From NCBI GenBank assembly GCA_021464245.1, contig JADCRB010000074.1, positions 923,020-987,019 on the forward strand: a stretch of DNA of 64,000 bases, given 5' to 3'. This document shows positions 11,600 to 25,194 of this stretch, in pieces; position 1 is the stretch's first letter; every line of letters begins with the position of its first letter. Below the pieces are notes generated by a model that was not told the origin of the DNA, made no database searches, and saw only the letters and a list, made by a program, of their open reading frames with translations. The position numbers and the translations under genes are program-made. Source of the DNA: Carallia brachiata. Lineage: Eukaryota; Streptophyta; Magnoliopsida; Malpighiales; Rhizophoraceae.

Positions 11600-14500
11600 T
11601 TATAATGGTTTTATTTGTATTCCTGCTGATCTTGGAGAAGTTTTTCGATGTATTTGGATGCAATGAAACTTAACTAGTAGCAGGCTCCGTCTTTATTGAT
11701 TGTGTTGGAATTCTAATGATAGGCTTCTGTGTAATACCTTACTGGGTTGATTGGAAGTTTGGAAAATGGAGACTTACTTGCCTGGGCTGATCTTGGTGAC
11801 TATAAACCTCAACTAAACTTGCTTATAGAAACATAAACTATCTAGGGCTTAATAGGCATCAAAGCAAGCCTGATGTTTATATTGGGTCCTTGACTTATAC
11901 TTGATTCTCTTAAAGTGGAAAATACTGGTTTTTTTATTTTATTTTGACAACATACTAGCTGGCAGCCATTTTTACAGGGAGTTTAGGGGATTAGTAATCA
12001 GTGATTGTTCGTACCCTCCGCTATCATTGGCTTGATTTCTTGTCTATTGAGTCGTTAGTTTTTTTTATCTTGCTGAAAATTTTCTTGATTTGCTGATTTA
12101 GATGGCATGCTGGTATCCTTTATAATTTCATGATGAGAAGTGCTTAATTGTTAGAAGTGCATTTCTGTCTCCAAGTAATTTGGTGTTGAGTGTAAGTACG
12201 TTTAGCAGGTAACTATGAAATGCCTGATCAAAATTGACTATGTGTTGAGTGGTAAGCTCCCTTGGTGAACTCTTTATATATACAAGGCATCGGTTTCTTT
12301 GGGACCAGTTAGGTCATCTGTCTTGTGATGATTACTTCAGTGTTAATGCGGTTGTTAGTTCCTATAATTCTTTTGATTCTTTATTTTCTAAATGGGTTTC
12401 TCGCTGGTTTCCATTTCCTAAATGCAGACCAGTTATTAGATTATTTGCTATCTATTATTTGCGAGTAAATGTGTTGTTACCTGCTCATAGACTTTTACAT
12501 TGTGTTTGAGAGGGGGAAAAATGACGAAAAAGAGGGAAAAGTGAGAGGATTTGGTTAAGTTATTATATTTAAGAAATGTTTGAAAAGTAGAAGAGAAGAA
12601 AGTTTTTAATTCCTCTAATCTTCTATAGTCTATCAAAATCAATTTTCTAAAAACTAAAAAGAACGTTGGTTGGTTTCTTATTAAATTTAATTAAATGATT
12701 TAAATAGAATTTATTATAATAGGTAAAATTGTTATTTTAATATATTGTATTTTTTTTTTTCACTTTGTACTCTTTTCGAAACAAAAAAATGTATGATTTT
12801 CTCTTTTCTATCACATCATTCTGAATATGAGAGATGATATAAAATATTTATTTTTTTCAATAATTCTCTTTTTATTTTTCTCTCCCTTATTTCGTTTCTT
12901 TTAAGGATTTTATTTAAATACGGTGTTAAAGATAATTAGCCAAATAGCTTTTCAAATTCAAGCATATATTTATGATACAACACACGAGTTGAAGTTCGAC
13001 TCTCTGCGGAATAATTCAGCTTTGCCATTGCCAACATTTACCGACGGATGGCTTTTGGTTGTTTAGCTGTTTATGGTTTTCTGCATATCTTACTAAACAT
13101 AAGAGCTGCTATTGTGTAAGCTGTAGATAAATAGGAGGCAGCATTGAAAAGTTGAGATAACCACAGTGAGCTGAAGTGAAAAATCCCCTGTAAAGAAAAT
13201 AATCCAATTATATAATGCTGCAAAATTACCAGCATGCCTTCCAACTTCATATTTTTTTTCACAAATTTATTTGAGTCCTCATCTTTAAAATTCAAATCCC
13301 TAAAGACATTAAGCTCTCGCTATTACTTGTAACAGAAATTCTTGATACATTAAACGCACAAATCACAAAAAAAAAAAAAAAAAAAAAAGAAAAAACCAAA
13401 GGAAAATTTTTTTGTTGGCCCTTCTGTGCGTGTAAATGGTGTTTGCCACTACTTGTAATTCATCGGCGCACCATATTTCTAAAAATTTTAAAGAACATTT
13501 ACATTATTAATGTCTATTAGTCTGAATAATAAGAAATTCAATTTTTCTTAAGTAAAGTTTCAAATTCGAGTCTTATGAATTGAACAGATAGGTACCGGGA
13601 GAGCTTTACCTCTCTTATGGATCCACTCTGCTTAACTTATTTGTTAGAGTTCCTGTAACTTCTGAATATTAATGGTCTTAGACCAAAAAAAAAAAAAAAG
13701 AACATTTACATTGTGACACTAGGCGGAATGCCTCTGAAAAGACAAATTGTAAATTCCAAATAATTATTATTAATAGATCTATTCGTTTTTCTTCGTCAAT
13801 AAAACATAAGGAGCTTGGTTGTTATGCGTTCTCAAAAATTCGGGACCGATCATTCTTTAGAGAACACATCAGAAGAATAAGAATTTAAAGAGCTATTGTC
13901 ATTGTAAAGCTATCAAATCGACTTCTTAATAGCAAAAAGAAAAGAAAAGGGAATCAATTATAGTGGAGTGGATTAACTACTACACTTAGTGTAATAAGCC
14001 AATGAGCAATGTCTGTGATCTCAAACTAATAAACATAAAGTTAATACGGTCGGATGCCTGTACAAACCAGACAATTTATGAGTAAGACACACATAAGACA
14101 TCTAATTAAATTAATTATTTATTTGTTTAAAAAAAAAATTAATACATTTTTTACGATTAAACTATTCAAATCATTATATGTTCATTATGTATTCACCGCG
14201 CATGTCCGTAATTAAGTTTCTATCCATATTTTTCCCAAACTCTAATAAAGACGCTGATTCTGAGTGGAGTTTCCTCGGCCAAGAAAAAGCTGCTTTTTCC
14301 ATATGTCTAGCCTTAGCAAGTAGCCCGGGACATTGGGTTTGAATTTAAACAGTGACCATTTCTCTTTTTGTACCATCACACAACAACACAACAACGGTAC
14401 AAATGTAAAAGCTTCGTAATGTTTGTTCATCAGTACACAAGCACAGTCGCTTTGTGCACCTTTTCTTTTGCTTTTGGCCTCTCATAGCTTTATATTCATT

Positions 14501-16517
14501 CATTTTTCACACAATGGAAATTTATCAACGGCAGCAACATTGGAAAGTTCTGTAATTTCGAAATTGGGTATAACGACTACAAAACTTGTGCTTTACTGCT
14601 CGATCCAATATTCACAAATATATATAGAATCTCTCGCTTTTATTTTCTTCCCACTAATGAATTGTTTTGTGGAATTTTTATGAATGAGGTTGTAATGATG
14701 ATGATTATATAAGGTAGGTTTTAAGCAACACCTTTTCGACTTTGAGTCCAGTAATTACTGTGTATTTTCCGCTTTTCCACAGAAAACAAAAGGATTTATT
14801 AGTTATTAATTTGGCAAGTATTGTTCCTGATAAAGTGAACCGTACTTTATAATGTAATGTAATTAAGACATGCTTAATCTACTTTTAGATAGTACATGCT
14901 GATCATAGAAGAATGCATACTTCTCTTTACAAGCAAATGCAACATAATTACTTTTGTTTTGTTTTTTCTTTTTTTAGTGGACGGTTCATTGGATCTAAGG
15001 TACCTCTCACATTTTCATAAATAAAAAAAATACAATGTAAGAAAAATAATATCTAAATAGTGCCCAAATAACAAAAAATATCAAAAAATTAAAATAAAAA
15101 TAAAAATATCTTTCAACTTTTTGTTTTTTAAGTAGTAACTATCACGACCAGACAATAATCAAATATTTTTATTAAGATATATATTCATATTCTTTCATAA
15201 ATCTCTCACGTTTCTTTACGAGAATAAACCTTAAATCTTAATAATGAAAGTCTAAGTTTTAATCATTTGACATTTTTCGAGTTACATTGCAATGATAATG
15301 TATGATTAGTGGAGTCATTCCTGCTTTAACCGAGTGCAGCTTGGAGCTGTTATCGAGTCAGTAACTTGTCACTATCTTTAATTACTTTCCCTTCCACTCT
15401 ATTTTAACTCTCAGTTCTCGTGATCAGATCTTGCATTGTTTCCAGCAATAACGTGCTCATATTTCAACTTTCAACGCTGAATCAATCAACAGACAAGCTG
15501 TATAGAATTTACAGTTGGTGGAGCCTTGGGCCTCTGAGTCCATGACTGCATGGTCGATCATATGACTGACAAGGTGGTCCTCTCTTAACTCTGCTTCCGT
15601 GCCTGTCATGTCTAGTTGGCTTTGCGTAAGACAAGCTTTCTTTATTGGAATGACCTGCCAAGTTTACCTGTCATTCCACGTTATATTAATAGATATAACA
15701 CTTTAAAATTCCTTTTTCTCCCTTCTAATTGAATTCACTAGAAATTTTATCTTGCCACACTGTCAATTTACACAAAAAGAAAAAAGGACCAAGCGATCTA
15801 AGGACTAAGATTCCAAGTTATTGATTTCTTTGATTTGTGTGGTGACCAGTTTAGGACCACTCCTCAAGGACTAGCAAATTGTTGGCATATGAGCTATGAC
15901 AGAGACAGACCCCAGAAAGCAGTAGCAATATTTTGCCTGGTGAAACATACCTAAACCTCTTCCTGGATCCATCTTTGTGGTTTAGTTTGGCCTGGCAATA
16001 TTATATTGGTGGGCGAGGAACAATGGAGATGTACATACACGATTAAAAAATTAAAATTGCTTATGCAAGGATTATAAAGTGGTGGCCCACTTTCCGCTCT
16101 CTACCCACACTTGGTCTGCCTTCCTCCGTCTCTGTCTGCCTCATCGAAATACCCTTAAAATCCTGTATCTGTGCCTGTATCTGTGTTGTCATTCTCTTTC
16201 CAAACTCTTCCTGTTGCTTCTTCAAACCTCAAAGTACCAAAGCCAGCAAAGATAGAAAGAAGGGAGGAATACAAAAAGGAAATCAAGAAAGAGAATTGAT
16301 GATAGTCACGCCCTACCATACAAGACGAAGCCTTTCCTTCAATCCAACTCTACATACCCACAAAAAATATTGGCCTCTCTCATTGCCCCTCAAATAGGAA
16401 TCAAGAAAACCACTTCAAAACCCAAATAGAATAAGCCCCACCTAAAAAAGAACATTTCTTGGATACAAATTCACTATCTTTTTCCGAGAATTAGTGGGGA
16501 AAAAGAGGAAACAAACA
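11600..16517. other. Long intergenic region between SmG and RopGAP
   Basis: About 4.9 kb with the SmG 3' UTR at the left and a promoter with a long purine/CT-rich leader (about 16080-16517) at the right. About 12505-12910 resembles a short non-autonomous transposon: G/A-rich at one end and C/T-rich at the other, AT-rich between. A SINE-like insertion lies at 13490-13712. No other gene recognised. Confidence 0.55.
13490..13712 (+). mobile_element. SINE-like retroposon with target-site duplication
   Basis: A 16-bp direct repeat, AAAGAACATTTACATT, occurs at 13490-13505 and again at 13697-13712. Between them is about 190 bp ending in CTTAGACC followed by A15. A polymerase III B-box-like AAATTCGAGTC sits near 13563. 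A poly(A) tail directly against a perfect duplication is the mark of target-primed retroposition. The internal sequence suggests a tRNA-derived SINE; the family is not identified. Confidence 0.65.
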
Positions 16518-19095
16518 ATGACTGAAGTAATCCTGTCATCCCCATCTCATTTCCCTTCTCCTTCAAGTTCTTCTTCCTCTACGACATGTGTACTCAATGA
16601 TATCCCACACCAACAACACCACCCACATACGCTTAGCCCCACTACTAGACCCCAAGAAATAGACCAAGAACAAGTGCAAGAGCAAGAAACAGGAGATGGG
16701 TACATAAAGAGGAAAGAGAGGGAGAGGGAGGGGGATCAACTGTCAATTGTGGAACTTTTGGTGGCTGCTTTCAGGAGGTCTATTGTTGGGTGTAGTATTG
16801 TTACTGCTGCTGGGAATAGAGAACTTTGCGCAATGGAGATTGGGTTGCCAACTAATGTTAGGCATGTTGCCCATGTCACCTTTGATAGGTTTAATGGGTT
16901 TCTTGGCTTACCTGTTGAGTTTGAGCCTGAGGTTCCCGGGAGAGCACCAAGTGCCAGGTCAGTTTTTTTTCAAAGCAAACTTCTTTAGTTTCCATTTTTT
17001 TTTTCCCTGTAGTCCAAATTTCGGTTAGGTGCTGCAGACCTTGGGATGGGGAGTGTGGGTTTGAGAAATTCTGTTCGGGAATTTGTTGTTATTTGGGTTA
17101 TAAAGGTGGGCTATTACATTGTTCAGTTAATGTTCATTAGTGATAAGACTGATTTTTCCTTGGTGAAAATGATAAATAATTGCAGCTGATTGCATACTTC
17201 AAATCCACTGTTCATAGTTCATTATTTGGTAATCATTGTCGTAGATGTTTGTCTTGTTGTTATACTTGTCATCTTCATTTGAATTTCGTTTTCTATTTTT
17301 CTTTTGGATGATCGTTACAATTTCTGCAATTTATGCCGAAAAAGGAAAAAGAAAAAGAAATTGAAGTTTGAAGATACTTATCCTCTACCTTAGTCCCAGG
17401 CCGTTTTTCTTTATTTGTTTCATTGACTAGAATTGTTTTGTTTGTAGTGCCACTGTTTTTGGAGTTTCAACGGAGTCCATGCAGCTTTCGTTTGATTCTA
17501 GGGGGAATAGTGTGCCCACAATACTCTTGATGATGCAGAGGCAATTGTATGCCCAAGGAGGTCTGCAGGTATTTGTCATTCTATTTTTTGTGTGCCAAGT
17601 GAATTGAGATTCGAATAACTACTTCCCAGGTGCCCCAGTAGCATTTTCCAGCTTGTTTAGAAGCTTATTCCACTGTGTAAATGTCAAAAGCAAATGGATC
17701 TAGTTCAACGGGTATTAAACTCTCATCGTCTGCTATGCAGGCTGAAGGAATTTTCAGAATTAATGCAGAGAACAGCCAGGAAGAGTATGTTAGGGACCAA
17801 TTAAATAATGGAATTGTCCCTGAGGGCATTGATGTGCATTGCTTGGCAGGTCTTATAAAGGTAAAATTTGGCTTTGCTACTGATCTTACATTTTGTTAGA
17901 TGAATTTCACACACGTCACTCGCTCAATGTGCTCAACTTGACTCGTCAATTAACTGATTCTTGCCTTCAAACCAAACTGCCAAATCCTTGAAAGTTACAT
18001 GTTTTTTAGTCATTAAATGCACCTAGTGCACATACATCTGTTTCTATGATCTTCCTGTTGATTGACATTGTAGCTTCTGTCAATTATATGTGTGATTCTA
18101 TAGGCTTGGTTTAGGGAACTTCCAACTGGCGTCCTGGACTCTCTTTCACCAGAGCAAGTAATGCAATCTCAATCAGAAGAGGAATGTGCTCAGCTTGCAA
18201 GGCTTCTTCCTCCAACAGAAGCTGCTCTGCTGGACTGGGCTGTAAACCTTATGGCTGATGTTGCACAAATGGAACATCTGAACAAGATGAACGCGCGCAA
18301 CATTGCCATGGTTTTCGCACCAAACATGACTCAAGTGAGTAAAATAGTATATAAAGTTTGTGTACTGAATTTCTCATTAGCGAGTGTGTCTGTCAAGCAT
18401 GTTATGCTTTTCCAATCTGATTATCAGACTGTCAAAACTTGCATGGAATTGAAGGCCTAATAACTTCTTGATTGCAGATGTCAGATCCCTTGACCGCGTT
18501 GATGTATGCAGTCCAAGTGATGAATTTTCTCAAGACTCTTATTATCAGGACACTTAGAGAAAGAGAATACTCTATAGTTGATGCGACTCCTGTTTCCCGC
18601 CTTGAGCCTTCAGACGAGAATGGACACCAGAGCTGTTCTCAGCAATCTTTTGAGGAGGATGAAGAGGCTAGCAAGGCAAGTGATGGAGAGAAAGAAGTTG
18701 TCACTGAGGAACCTGCTTTGAATAGCCCGCCTCAACCTAGTCAAGACGATTTTACAGCTGAAAGTGACTCTCAAAATTTCCTAAGTTCTATTAAAAACAT
18801 TCGTGGGGATAACCGAGTCCTTGTTGATAGCTGTCCTTGTGAAGTGGTATCTCAAGTAAAGGCTCTGGCAAACGAACACCGAGATGTTGGATTTGAGTGT
18901 AAAAGCAGTGGGATTACAACAAAAACTCTCAAGAATAGAACCAGTCAATCGAGTAATTGTAATCGGAAAAACGGATGTAAAAAGGCCAACGAGCAGTTAG
19001 TGGCTCGGGCGGCAGGATTCACAGAGAAGAGCAAGGGAACAGGTATTGGAGGTCGTATCAATTCAAGGACAGAACTGTTCGAAGCTTGGCGGTGA
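16518..19095 (+). CDS. Rho/ROP GTPase-activating protein with CRIB motif (RopGAP)
   Basis: Five exons (16518-16957, 17448-17568, 17741-17860, 18104-18334, 18478-19095) give 1530 nt and 509 residues without a frame break. The ATG at 16518 (MTEVILSS) is used; the frame opens at a GTG 24 bases earlier. A Ser/Gln-rich N-terminus is followed by a CRIB motif at about 108-123 (IGLPTNVRHVAHVTFD). The RhoGAP domain spans about 150-330, with the arginine finger at R193 in AEGIFRIN and the conserved NARNIAMVFAPNM block. The acidic, Ser-rich C-terminal tail is typical. CRIB plus RhoGAP is unique to plants: the CRIB motif binds active ROP and helps the GAP domain stimulate GTP hydrolysis. This limits ROP signalling at the plasma membrane in polar growth and low-oxygen responses. 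The member within the family is not assigned. Confidence 0.95.
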
Positions 19096-20761
19096 AGGGG
19101 GTGCTGATGTCTGATGCTTTAGGGGATGGGTTGGGTGGTGGATGTGGGAGATTTGCCAACTGATGGGATAAGTTGGCTGTGTGTTTTTCCTTTTTCATTT
19201 TTTCTGTTTTAGTGCCTTTCCTAGCTGTGTGATTCTGAGTGGTGTGCATTAACTTGAAACTGCTTCATGTTAAAAATTTCCTTAACCCAACTATTAACTT
19301 CTTACTCCTTCTTAGACAGCCTCAGCGCCTCAGGTTCTAAGTGGTCGATTTAGATTGCTTCTATTAGTTAATCCTAATGTGTATACTGCTTAAAGACTCT
19401 TGAAGAGTGAAGATTCATTTGTTAAGCTCCATGAAACCGAAACAAAAGTCAAAATTGGCTGTACATGTTTTGTTCAGGGAGACCTCTTCATGGCAGGAAT
19501 TCTCCAATGCCGTCTCCCTCTTAGTCTGTAATAAATAACTGTTCTTTGGTTAACATTTTTTTTTTTTTGAGACTGTCCAGTATTCAGTTTATTGAGTTGA
19601 CTAATCTAAATCGATTTAGATAAGATTTTGAAGGATGACAAAAGTTTATCAATAAGTATTTAATACGATTATATTTTTGAAATTCGAACTTGGACCTTTG
19701 GTGAACAACTTTGGACTTGGGAGAAACAAAGTGAGGGGAAAACAGAACATTACAAAGTCCAATATGTGAATCTGTGATTGATGTGGGCTTGGACGTAGCT
19801 GCTTCTTCGTACAAAAAAAAAAAAAAAAGCCCGGGCTTTAATTTGGGTCTAACAAGGAATTGAAATTGTTAGCGCTCATCCCCCTCAATGTCAACCATCT
19901 TCTTTGTTTTTGTCCTAAACCAACCTCGAAGTTTCTTTTTTTTTTTTAATAAAACAATATACCGAAGTATGTTAATTATAATATATATAGATCAAGGTCA
20001 GAGTAATTTGTTGATTTCTTAATATAATCTCTAAGAAAGACACCTCAACATTCTAATTAAGAGTTCTCATAATCCATCCAACTATTGTCAAATTAGAACT
20101 CTGACTTATGCACTTCAATTAAATCCTTTATCGTTTGTGTGGTTTACGTATGAGAATTGGAAACGAAAGAAAACACATATCCTAAGGCCAAATTTGTTGT
20201 TTAGTATCCGTGAGAAATGAGTGAGAAAAGAAATGAGTGAGAAAATCTATTATTAAAAGCTGATAAAAAATACATACCATACAAATTAATTGAACAAAAA
20301 AAGCAAATGCATGATTAAAATAACTTTATTTTTAATTTCATTTAATTTATTATTTAATAATTATAAGGATATTTTTATAATTTTATCCATAAACTTTTAC
20401 TTTTTTATATCTTTTTACAATTTAAATACAAAATTTTATTTTTTTATAATTTTTTTCATAATTTTTTTTCACTAAAACCTTACTATCGAACCAAACTATT
20501 AAGCTGGGTTAAGACTAGAACTAGCACTTACTAATCATAAGAAGCGATGGAGCGGAGAACGAGATTCAAATCCTGCTTAAAAACTAATCGGATCGCTATC
20601 TAGACTCTGTCGGGTAGTACCCTCAAAGTTAACCCAGCTTCATTGATAACTTGACATCAACGCCTCTCTCTCGAATTTTTAATGTCGTTGAGATTGAGGT
20701 ACCAACATAGTACAGAACATAATTTTACAACCAGATGCACGGACCGAATTTCGTATACCCC
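19096..20761. other. Intergenic between RopGAP and PPTase
   Basis: RopGAP 3' UTR, then a possible minus-strand SINE-like piece between a T run near 19556-19570 and about 19740, with a B-box-like AAGTTCGAATTT on the minus strand near 19680. A MITE-like AT-rich block covers about 20185-20500, and an element with 12-bp inverted ends lies at 20501-20640. No gene. Confidence 0.45.
20501..20640. repeat. 140-bp element with 12-bp perfect inverted ends
   Basis: AAGCTGGGTTAA (20501-20512) and TTAACCCAGCTT (20629-20640) are perfect inverted copies. Inside is a B-box-like GATTCAAATCC near 20563-20573. It could be a short non-autonomous transposon or a SINE-derived fragment. It lies about 120 bp upstream of the PPTase start codon. 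Confidence 0.45.
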
Positions 20762-23442
20762 ATGAACATCCAGTGCTTCTTCCAGCGGAACTTCTGTTCT
20801 TCATCTTCGCTTTCCCCTCTTCAGCTTCCATCCCGAATGTACGTATCTTGATTCTGTTGAATCCAATTGAAATTGATGACCTTTTCAGTGCTATTTGTCC
20901 AATTTGTATGCTTTTTCTTTGTAGGGAAACGCATATTTGGTACGTTGTGCCCGACGAAATAAAGAGTGCGTCTCTTTTGAAGCGGTACATGGAAATTCTG
21001 TCCCAATCTGAGAAAGATAATGTTCTAAGCATGAGCGGCGATCATCTCCAGAAAAGGGCGCTTCTGGCCCGTACTTTGGTCCGCACCACCGTTGCAAGAT
21101 GTAGGTTCTTTTTTTTTTTTTTGCCTTTCTGTTATCTGGGTTATATTTTATTTCCCGTTTCTTATAGTGATTGTGTCCACCTGGGTGAATTTCTTTGATA
21201 TTTACTGTTATGCCTTGTGGATCTTCAATGTAATATGATTCCTGAAGTTACATAGCTTATCTTCTACTGCCAAATTTACAGTACTAAAATTAATGTTCAT
21301 GAAAACGGTGAAAAGTCACCTTTTTTCCCAAATTGACGTTGGTTTCTGCTGAGACTTTCAAGCTACTTCATTGTATTTAATTTGCTCACAATTTTTTTTT
21401 TTTTTTAAAGAACATTGTGTTAACAAGAATCGTGGTCTTTGAATAATATGATCTTTCTTATTTCTAGATCAGATGAATCGTCCTGTCGATCCTAGAACCT
21501 TAAAGTTCATAAAGAACAATTATGGGAAGCCTCAGGTTAGTTTGCACGACACCCCTTGCTGTTTGATTGATAATATATATGGAATTTCTCTTTAGCAGAA
21601 TTTTCTGTTTTAGTTGGTAAAATTTTGAAGCTCAGTGATATTCCTTTATCACCTTATGTGGTTTTCTATAGCATAGGTGGAGTGGCAAAGTGATGATGGG
21701 AGGTATCAACCTCCAGTACATTTCAATATCTCGCACACTTCTTCTCTGATAGCTTGTGGATTGACTACAAATTCACCAGTATGTATTGTGATTAATTTTG
21801 TTGTTTGTCAATAATTTATATCTGAGCTTTGGTCTCTGTAAATTATCTTTGTGGCTTGTCGTATCGAATTTAATTGCATCTGTGATGTTCCTGGGGACAA
21901 TCAAACTTGTTTCATTTGCAAGCAAAGATCGGTATTGACGTGGAGGAAAAGCAGAGGAAGACAAAGAATAACATCTTAGCTTTTGCACAGCGGTACTTCT
22001 CCCAGCATGAATTGGAACATTTAAGTGCTATTTCAGACTCAGAAACTCAACGCCAAGAGTTTATTAAATTATGGACTCTCAAGGTAAGCATGATGCCAAA
22101 ACTCTACGTAATTCAGTTCAATTTTGGGGTGCTGATTTGGTAAAATGAGAGTGCATGTTGCATTGTCACAAATATTGGGAGCTAATTTTTGTGATGCTTT
22201 GTAGAATTTGAATAGGAAAGATGTGCAAGGGCTTTTCTTATGCACGGTGCTGGTGCTGGTTTGACTTGGCATTTGTCTATTCAGTTTTACTGTCTCTGGC
22301 TACAAAACTGCCCATGTTTGTTACGCAAAATGAACTCCCAATTTTCTTTTCTTTTTCTTCCTATCAATTTTGAATTCAGGTTCTGGATCTTGTTATAAGG
22401 TGTTTTGCACTCTTATTATGCATTGACAGATTCAAATGAATAAAAACCTGATGCAGATCAGACATAAGAGATTCAAATGGATTGAAAATTAATTACAGAT
22501 TAGAAATAAAAGAGATAATATTTGTTTTCAGTTGAAGAATAATTGCAATCGGATAACCTCTGTAGTTGTTTTATTTGAAAAAAAACCTTCTATAGTTACC
22601 CTGCAGAGATGCAAAGGAATAAGCAATTATAGTAGAACTTTTTTCACCTGTTTAAGAATTTAATCTATAAATCAAGCTTAGAGAATTAAAATTCACTTAC
22701 AGGAAGCATATGTGAAAGCTTTGGGGAGAGGTTTCTCTGCTGCACCTTTCAAGACCTTTACCATACACGTAAAAGGTGTTACCAAGGGAGGCTTTGATAT
22801 TCCTGCAGATGTAGATACTGAGGTATGATAGCAATTTAGATACAAATTGAGGAAAGATGCAGAATAGATAGCAAGTTTCAAGCCTGTCATCGAGAGTCTG
22901 CTTATGTCCATAGCAAAAATATTCACTTTTTTCTTGCTGTGTGTTATTTCACACAGAACAGGATATCTTTCTTTGAAATTTGCTTCTTCTTGATTATGTG
23001 GACAAAATGGAATCGTGCATTCTCATCAGTATTCAGTTGTTTCTTTTAGCTTGTTGAGTGTTTGCGGCTATAAGTTATTATTCTTTTAGCTTGATTATCT
23101 TTGTTATTTTTCCTTTTAAAGCAGTGGATATTTAATGGGAATTTGTCAAGTTTGTTAAAGGTTCATTCGTAATTTTGCAATCAGGCTTCTGAAATAATAG
23201 TTGAACCCCTTGATGACCACAAGAATCTCACAAGCAATTGGCAGTTTGCCCTCTTGGAATTGGCTGGCTCTCATTATGCTGCAATCTGTGTTGAAAGAGA
23301 TAAAACCAATGAATGTGACATGAATGTCCCACTGAGAATGACTGCATGGAAAACTATTCCATTTGTTGGAGATGAATGTGTTTCTGGAACAGATGCAGTT
23401 GTACCCATCGCAGGCTTGGTCAAGCAAACTCAGGTGTTATGA
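20762..23442 (+). CDS. 4'-phosphopantetheinyl transferase (Sfp/AASDHPPT type), probably mitochondrial
   Basis: Seven exons (20762-20838, 20925-21100, 21468-21535, 21677-21778, 21928-22083, 22703-22822, 23185-23442) total 957 nt and 318 residues; all phases agree. The signature motifs are present: GIDVEE (residues 143-148; D145 and E147 are the Mg-binding pair) and WTLKEAYVKALG (190-201). The upstream VHFNISHTSSLIACG block is the usual substrate-loop motif. The enzyme transfers phosphopantetheine from coenzyme A to a serine of acyl carrier proteins. The N-terminus (about 25 residues; Arg, Ser and Phe present, no acidic residues) looks like a mitochondrial presequence, in line with the plant enzyme that activates mitochondrial ACP; location is inferred. 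A start at the second-exon METHIW would remove the presequence. No defects. Confidence 0.93.
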
Positions 23443-25194
23443 TTCCATAATTGGTTCATTGTAAGTGGAATTCTTTTTCTTCATTGTTTCATCGCAATAT
23501 TGAAGCCCAGACTGGAAAATTTTGACACTACCTTTTTAATATGTTGTAATATAGCAGGTTTTTTTTTCTTTAACTCTGTGTTTTGATATTTGGTTGATGA
23601 TTGATAATGTAACTCTATAATAGACTGATTTTAAGATTTTAGCCATTCGATATGTGATTGATGATTGATATCACACTACATCACACTCTTTTTAATACTG
23701 TCGCCTTGCGAATACAATGGCCAACACTGGAATGCGAGAGCAGAAAAGCCGGCTTTTAGATTAAGAAATGTGTAACCGAGGAGTAAGGAGGTACTTAAGA
23801 CTGCTTCATTGGGAAAGCTACTTTTCGTGGCAGACGCTACATTTATAGATGTATTTTAGAAACATTTGCAAAAAGTGCAAATCTGCCATTTGTTTACCAG
23901 TTTTTGTTAGATGTAGAGTGCAGATTTATAATTCTATCACTTTCCACCATCCTCTATTTGCCAACACAAGGTTACTTGGGGTTATGGTCTACAAAAATCT
24001 GCAGCTGATCGGCAGAATATTTGAACACATAACATGAGCAACAAGACCCACGGTTGATTCCTATTTTTGAGTTTATAATAGCACAAAGTTTGAAGCTTGG
24101 CAATCTTGATTTTCCTGGTTGCGCATCTCTGTAAGTACTGTGAGATAGATTTTTAGGGCTCTAGTGAGGACATGTCTAATAGTGTAATATGGAAAGCTCT
24201 AATATGTGCTTTGCATGAGTAAAATCCACTACTACAATGGTGGAAGCTGGTTACATCTCTAAACTATGAACTTGCTAACCAAGTTTACATACATGTAATT
24301 TGGCTGCAGGTTGGAGAGGGATTTGCCTGCTAGTTCTTTTCTTCTTCTTTTTTTTTAGTCTAATACTGCGCAGTTTCAAGCCCAATGGACCGATTAATTT
24401 GAACCAATCCGGATAGGACTTCGAATGGCGACAAAGTCTCTTAGCAGGTATTTAATGTGACTGCATTCTCAGAGACTCGAACTCGAGACCTCTGGTTCAG
24501 TAATGACAGACCCTTATTATCCACATCAATGTCTGCTGGTTTTTTTTTTTTATCTATTTACCTGCTAGTTTTCTTGAGACGCAGTTCTATGACGGGCCTG
24601 TGGTGGATTGGATTTGATGTAGCTTGGGCCGCTTGGCCTTAATGTACATTATTACCTATTTACCTCATAAAGGAAAGGAGAAATGAGGTAGCAGTTTAAT
24701 TGTATTGATTGGAAGTGTCATTTTTCAATAAATAAGTCTGATGTTTGAATTTAAATCTATTGTCTTACCACTCTTCTGTTCAATCAGTTAGTCTCCAGCT
24801 TTTAAAGACCAAATAATAATAAATTAATAATAATAATAATAAAAAGGAAAGGGCAAAGGGCAGCACCAAGCTGTCGTTTGTTTAACCGACAACGGTTCGA
24901 TTACGTATCTACATATTGGTTGGGTTTTTACGCTTTATAATAACCTGAACCGAAACGCTGCGTTTAGACTTTTAAAAACAACGGAAAATCGTCGGTAAAC
25001 TTCAATGCACCCCACACCACAGGATTCAATTTGGACGGCATATGATCTCACAGACGTAAAAACGCAACAGTCCGCGTGGCGTCTGATCCTAAGCGACCCC
25101 ACGAGAACAACAGATAAGCAGAGGGGATTCCGTTCCGGATAATAGAAGCAGAAAGACACAGAGAGCGAATCACGGTAGCTCTTAAAAAAAAGCC
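23443..25194. other. Intergenic between PPTase and cpSRP54
   Basis: PPTase 3' UTR, a SINE-like insertion (24326-24570), AT-rich DNA, and the cpSRP54 promoter and leader from about 24850. No additional gene recognised. Confidence 0.55.
24326..24570 (-). mobile_element. SINE-like retroposon, minus orientation
   Basis: CCTGCTAGTT occurs at 24326-24335 and again at 24561-24570, as a candidate target-site duplication. Next to the left copy is a T run (24348-24356), which is the poly(A) tail on the minus strand after ATTAGACT. On the minus strand a B-box-like GAGTTCGAGTC lies near 24475-24485. The 3' end (TTAGACnA) resembles that of the SINE-like element at 13490-13712, so both may belong to one family. 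Confidence 0.55.

Noticed and set aside
16494..16517. Upstream start for RopGAP
   Set aside because: The frame opens here with GTG; the first ATG in frame is 16518 and gives the family-typical start.
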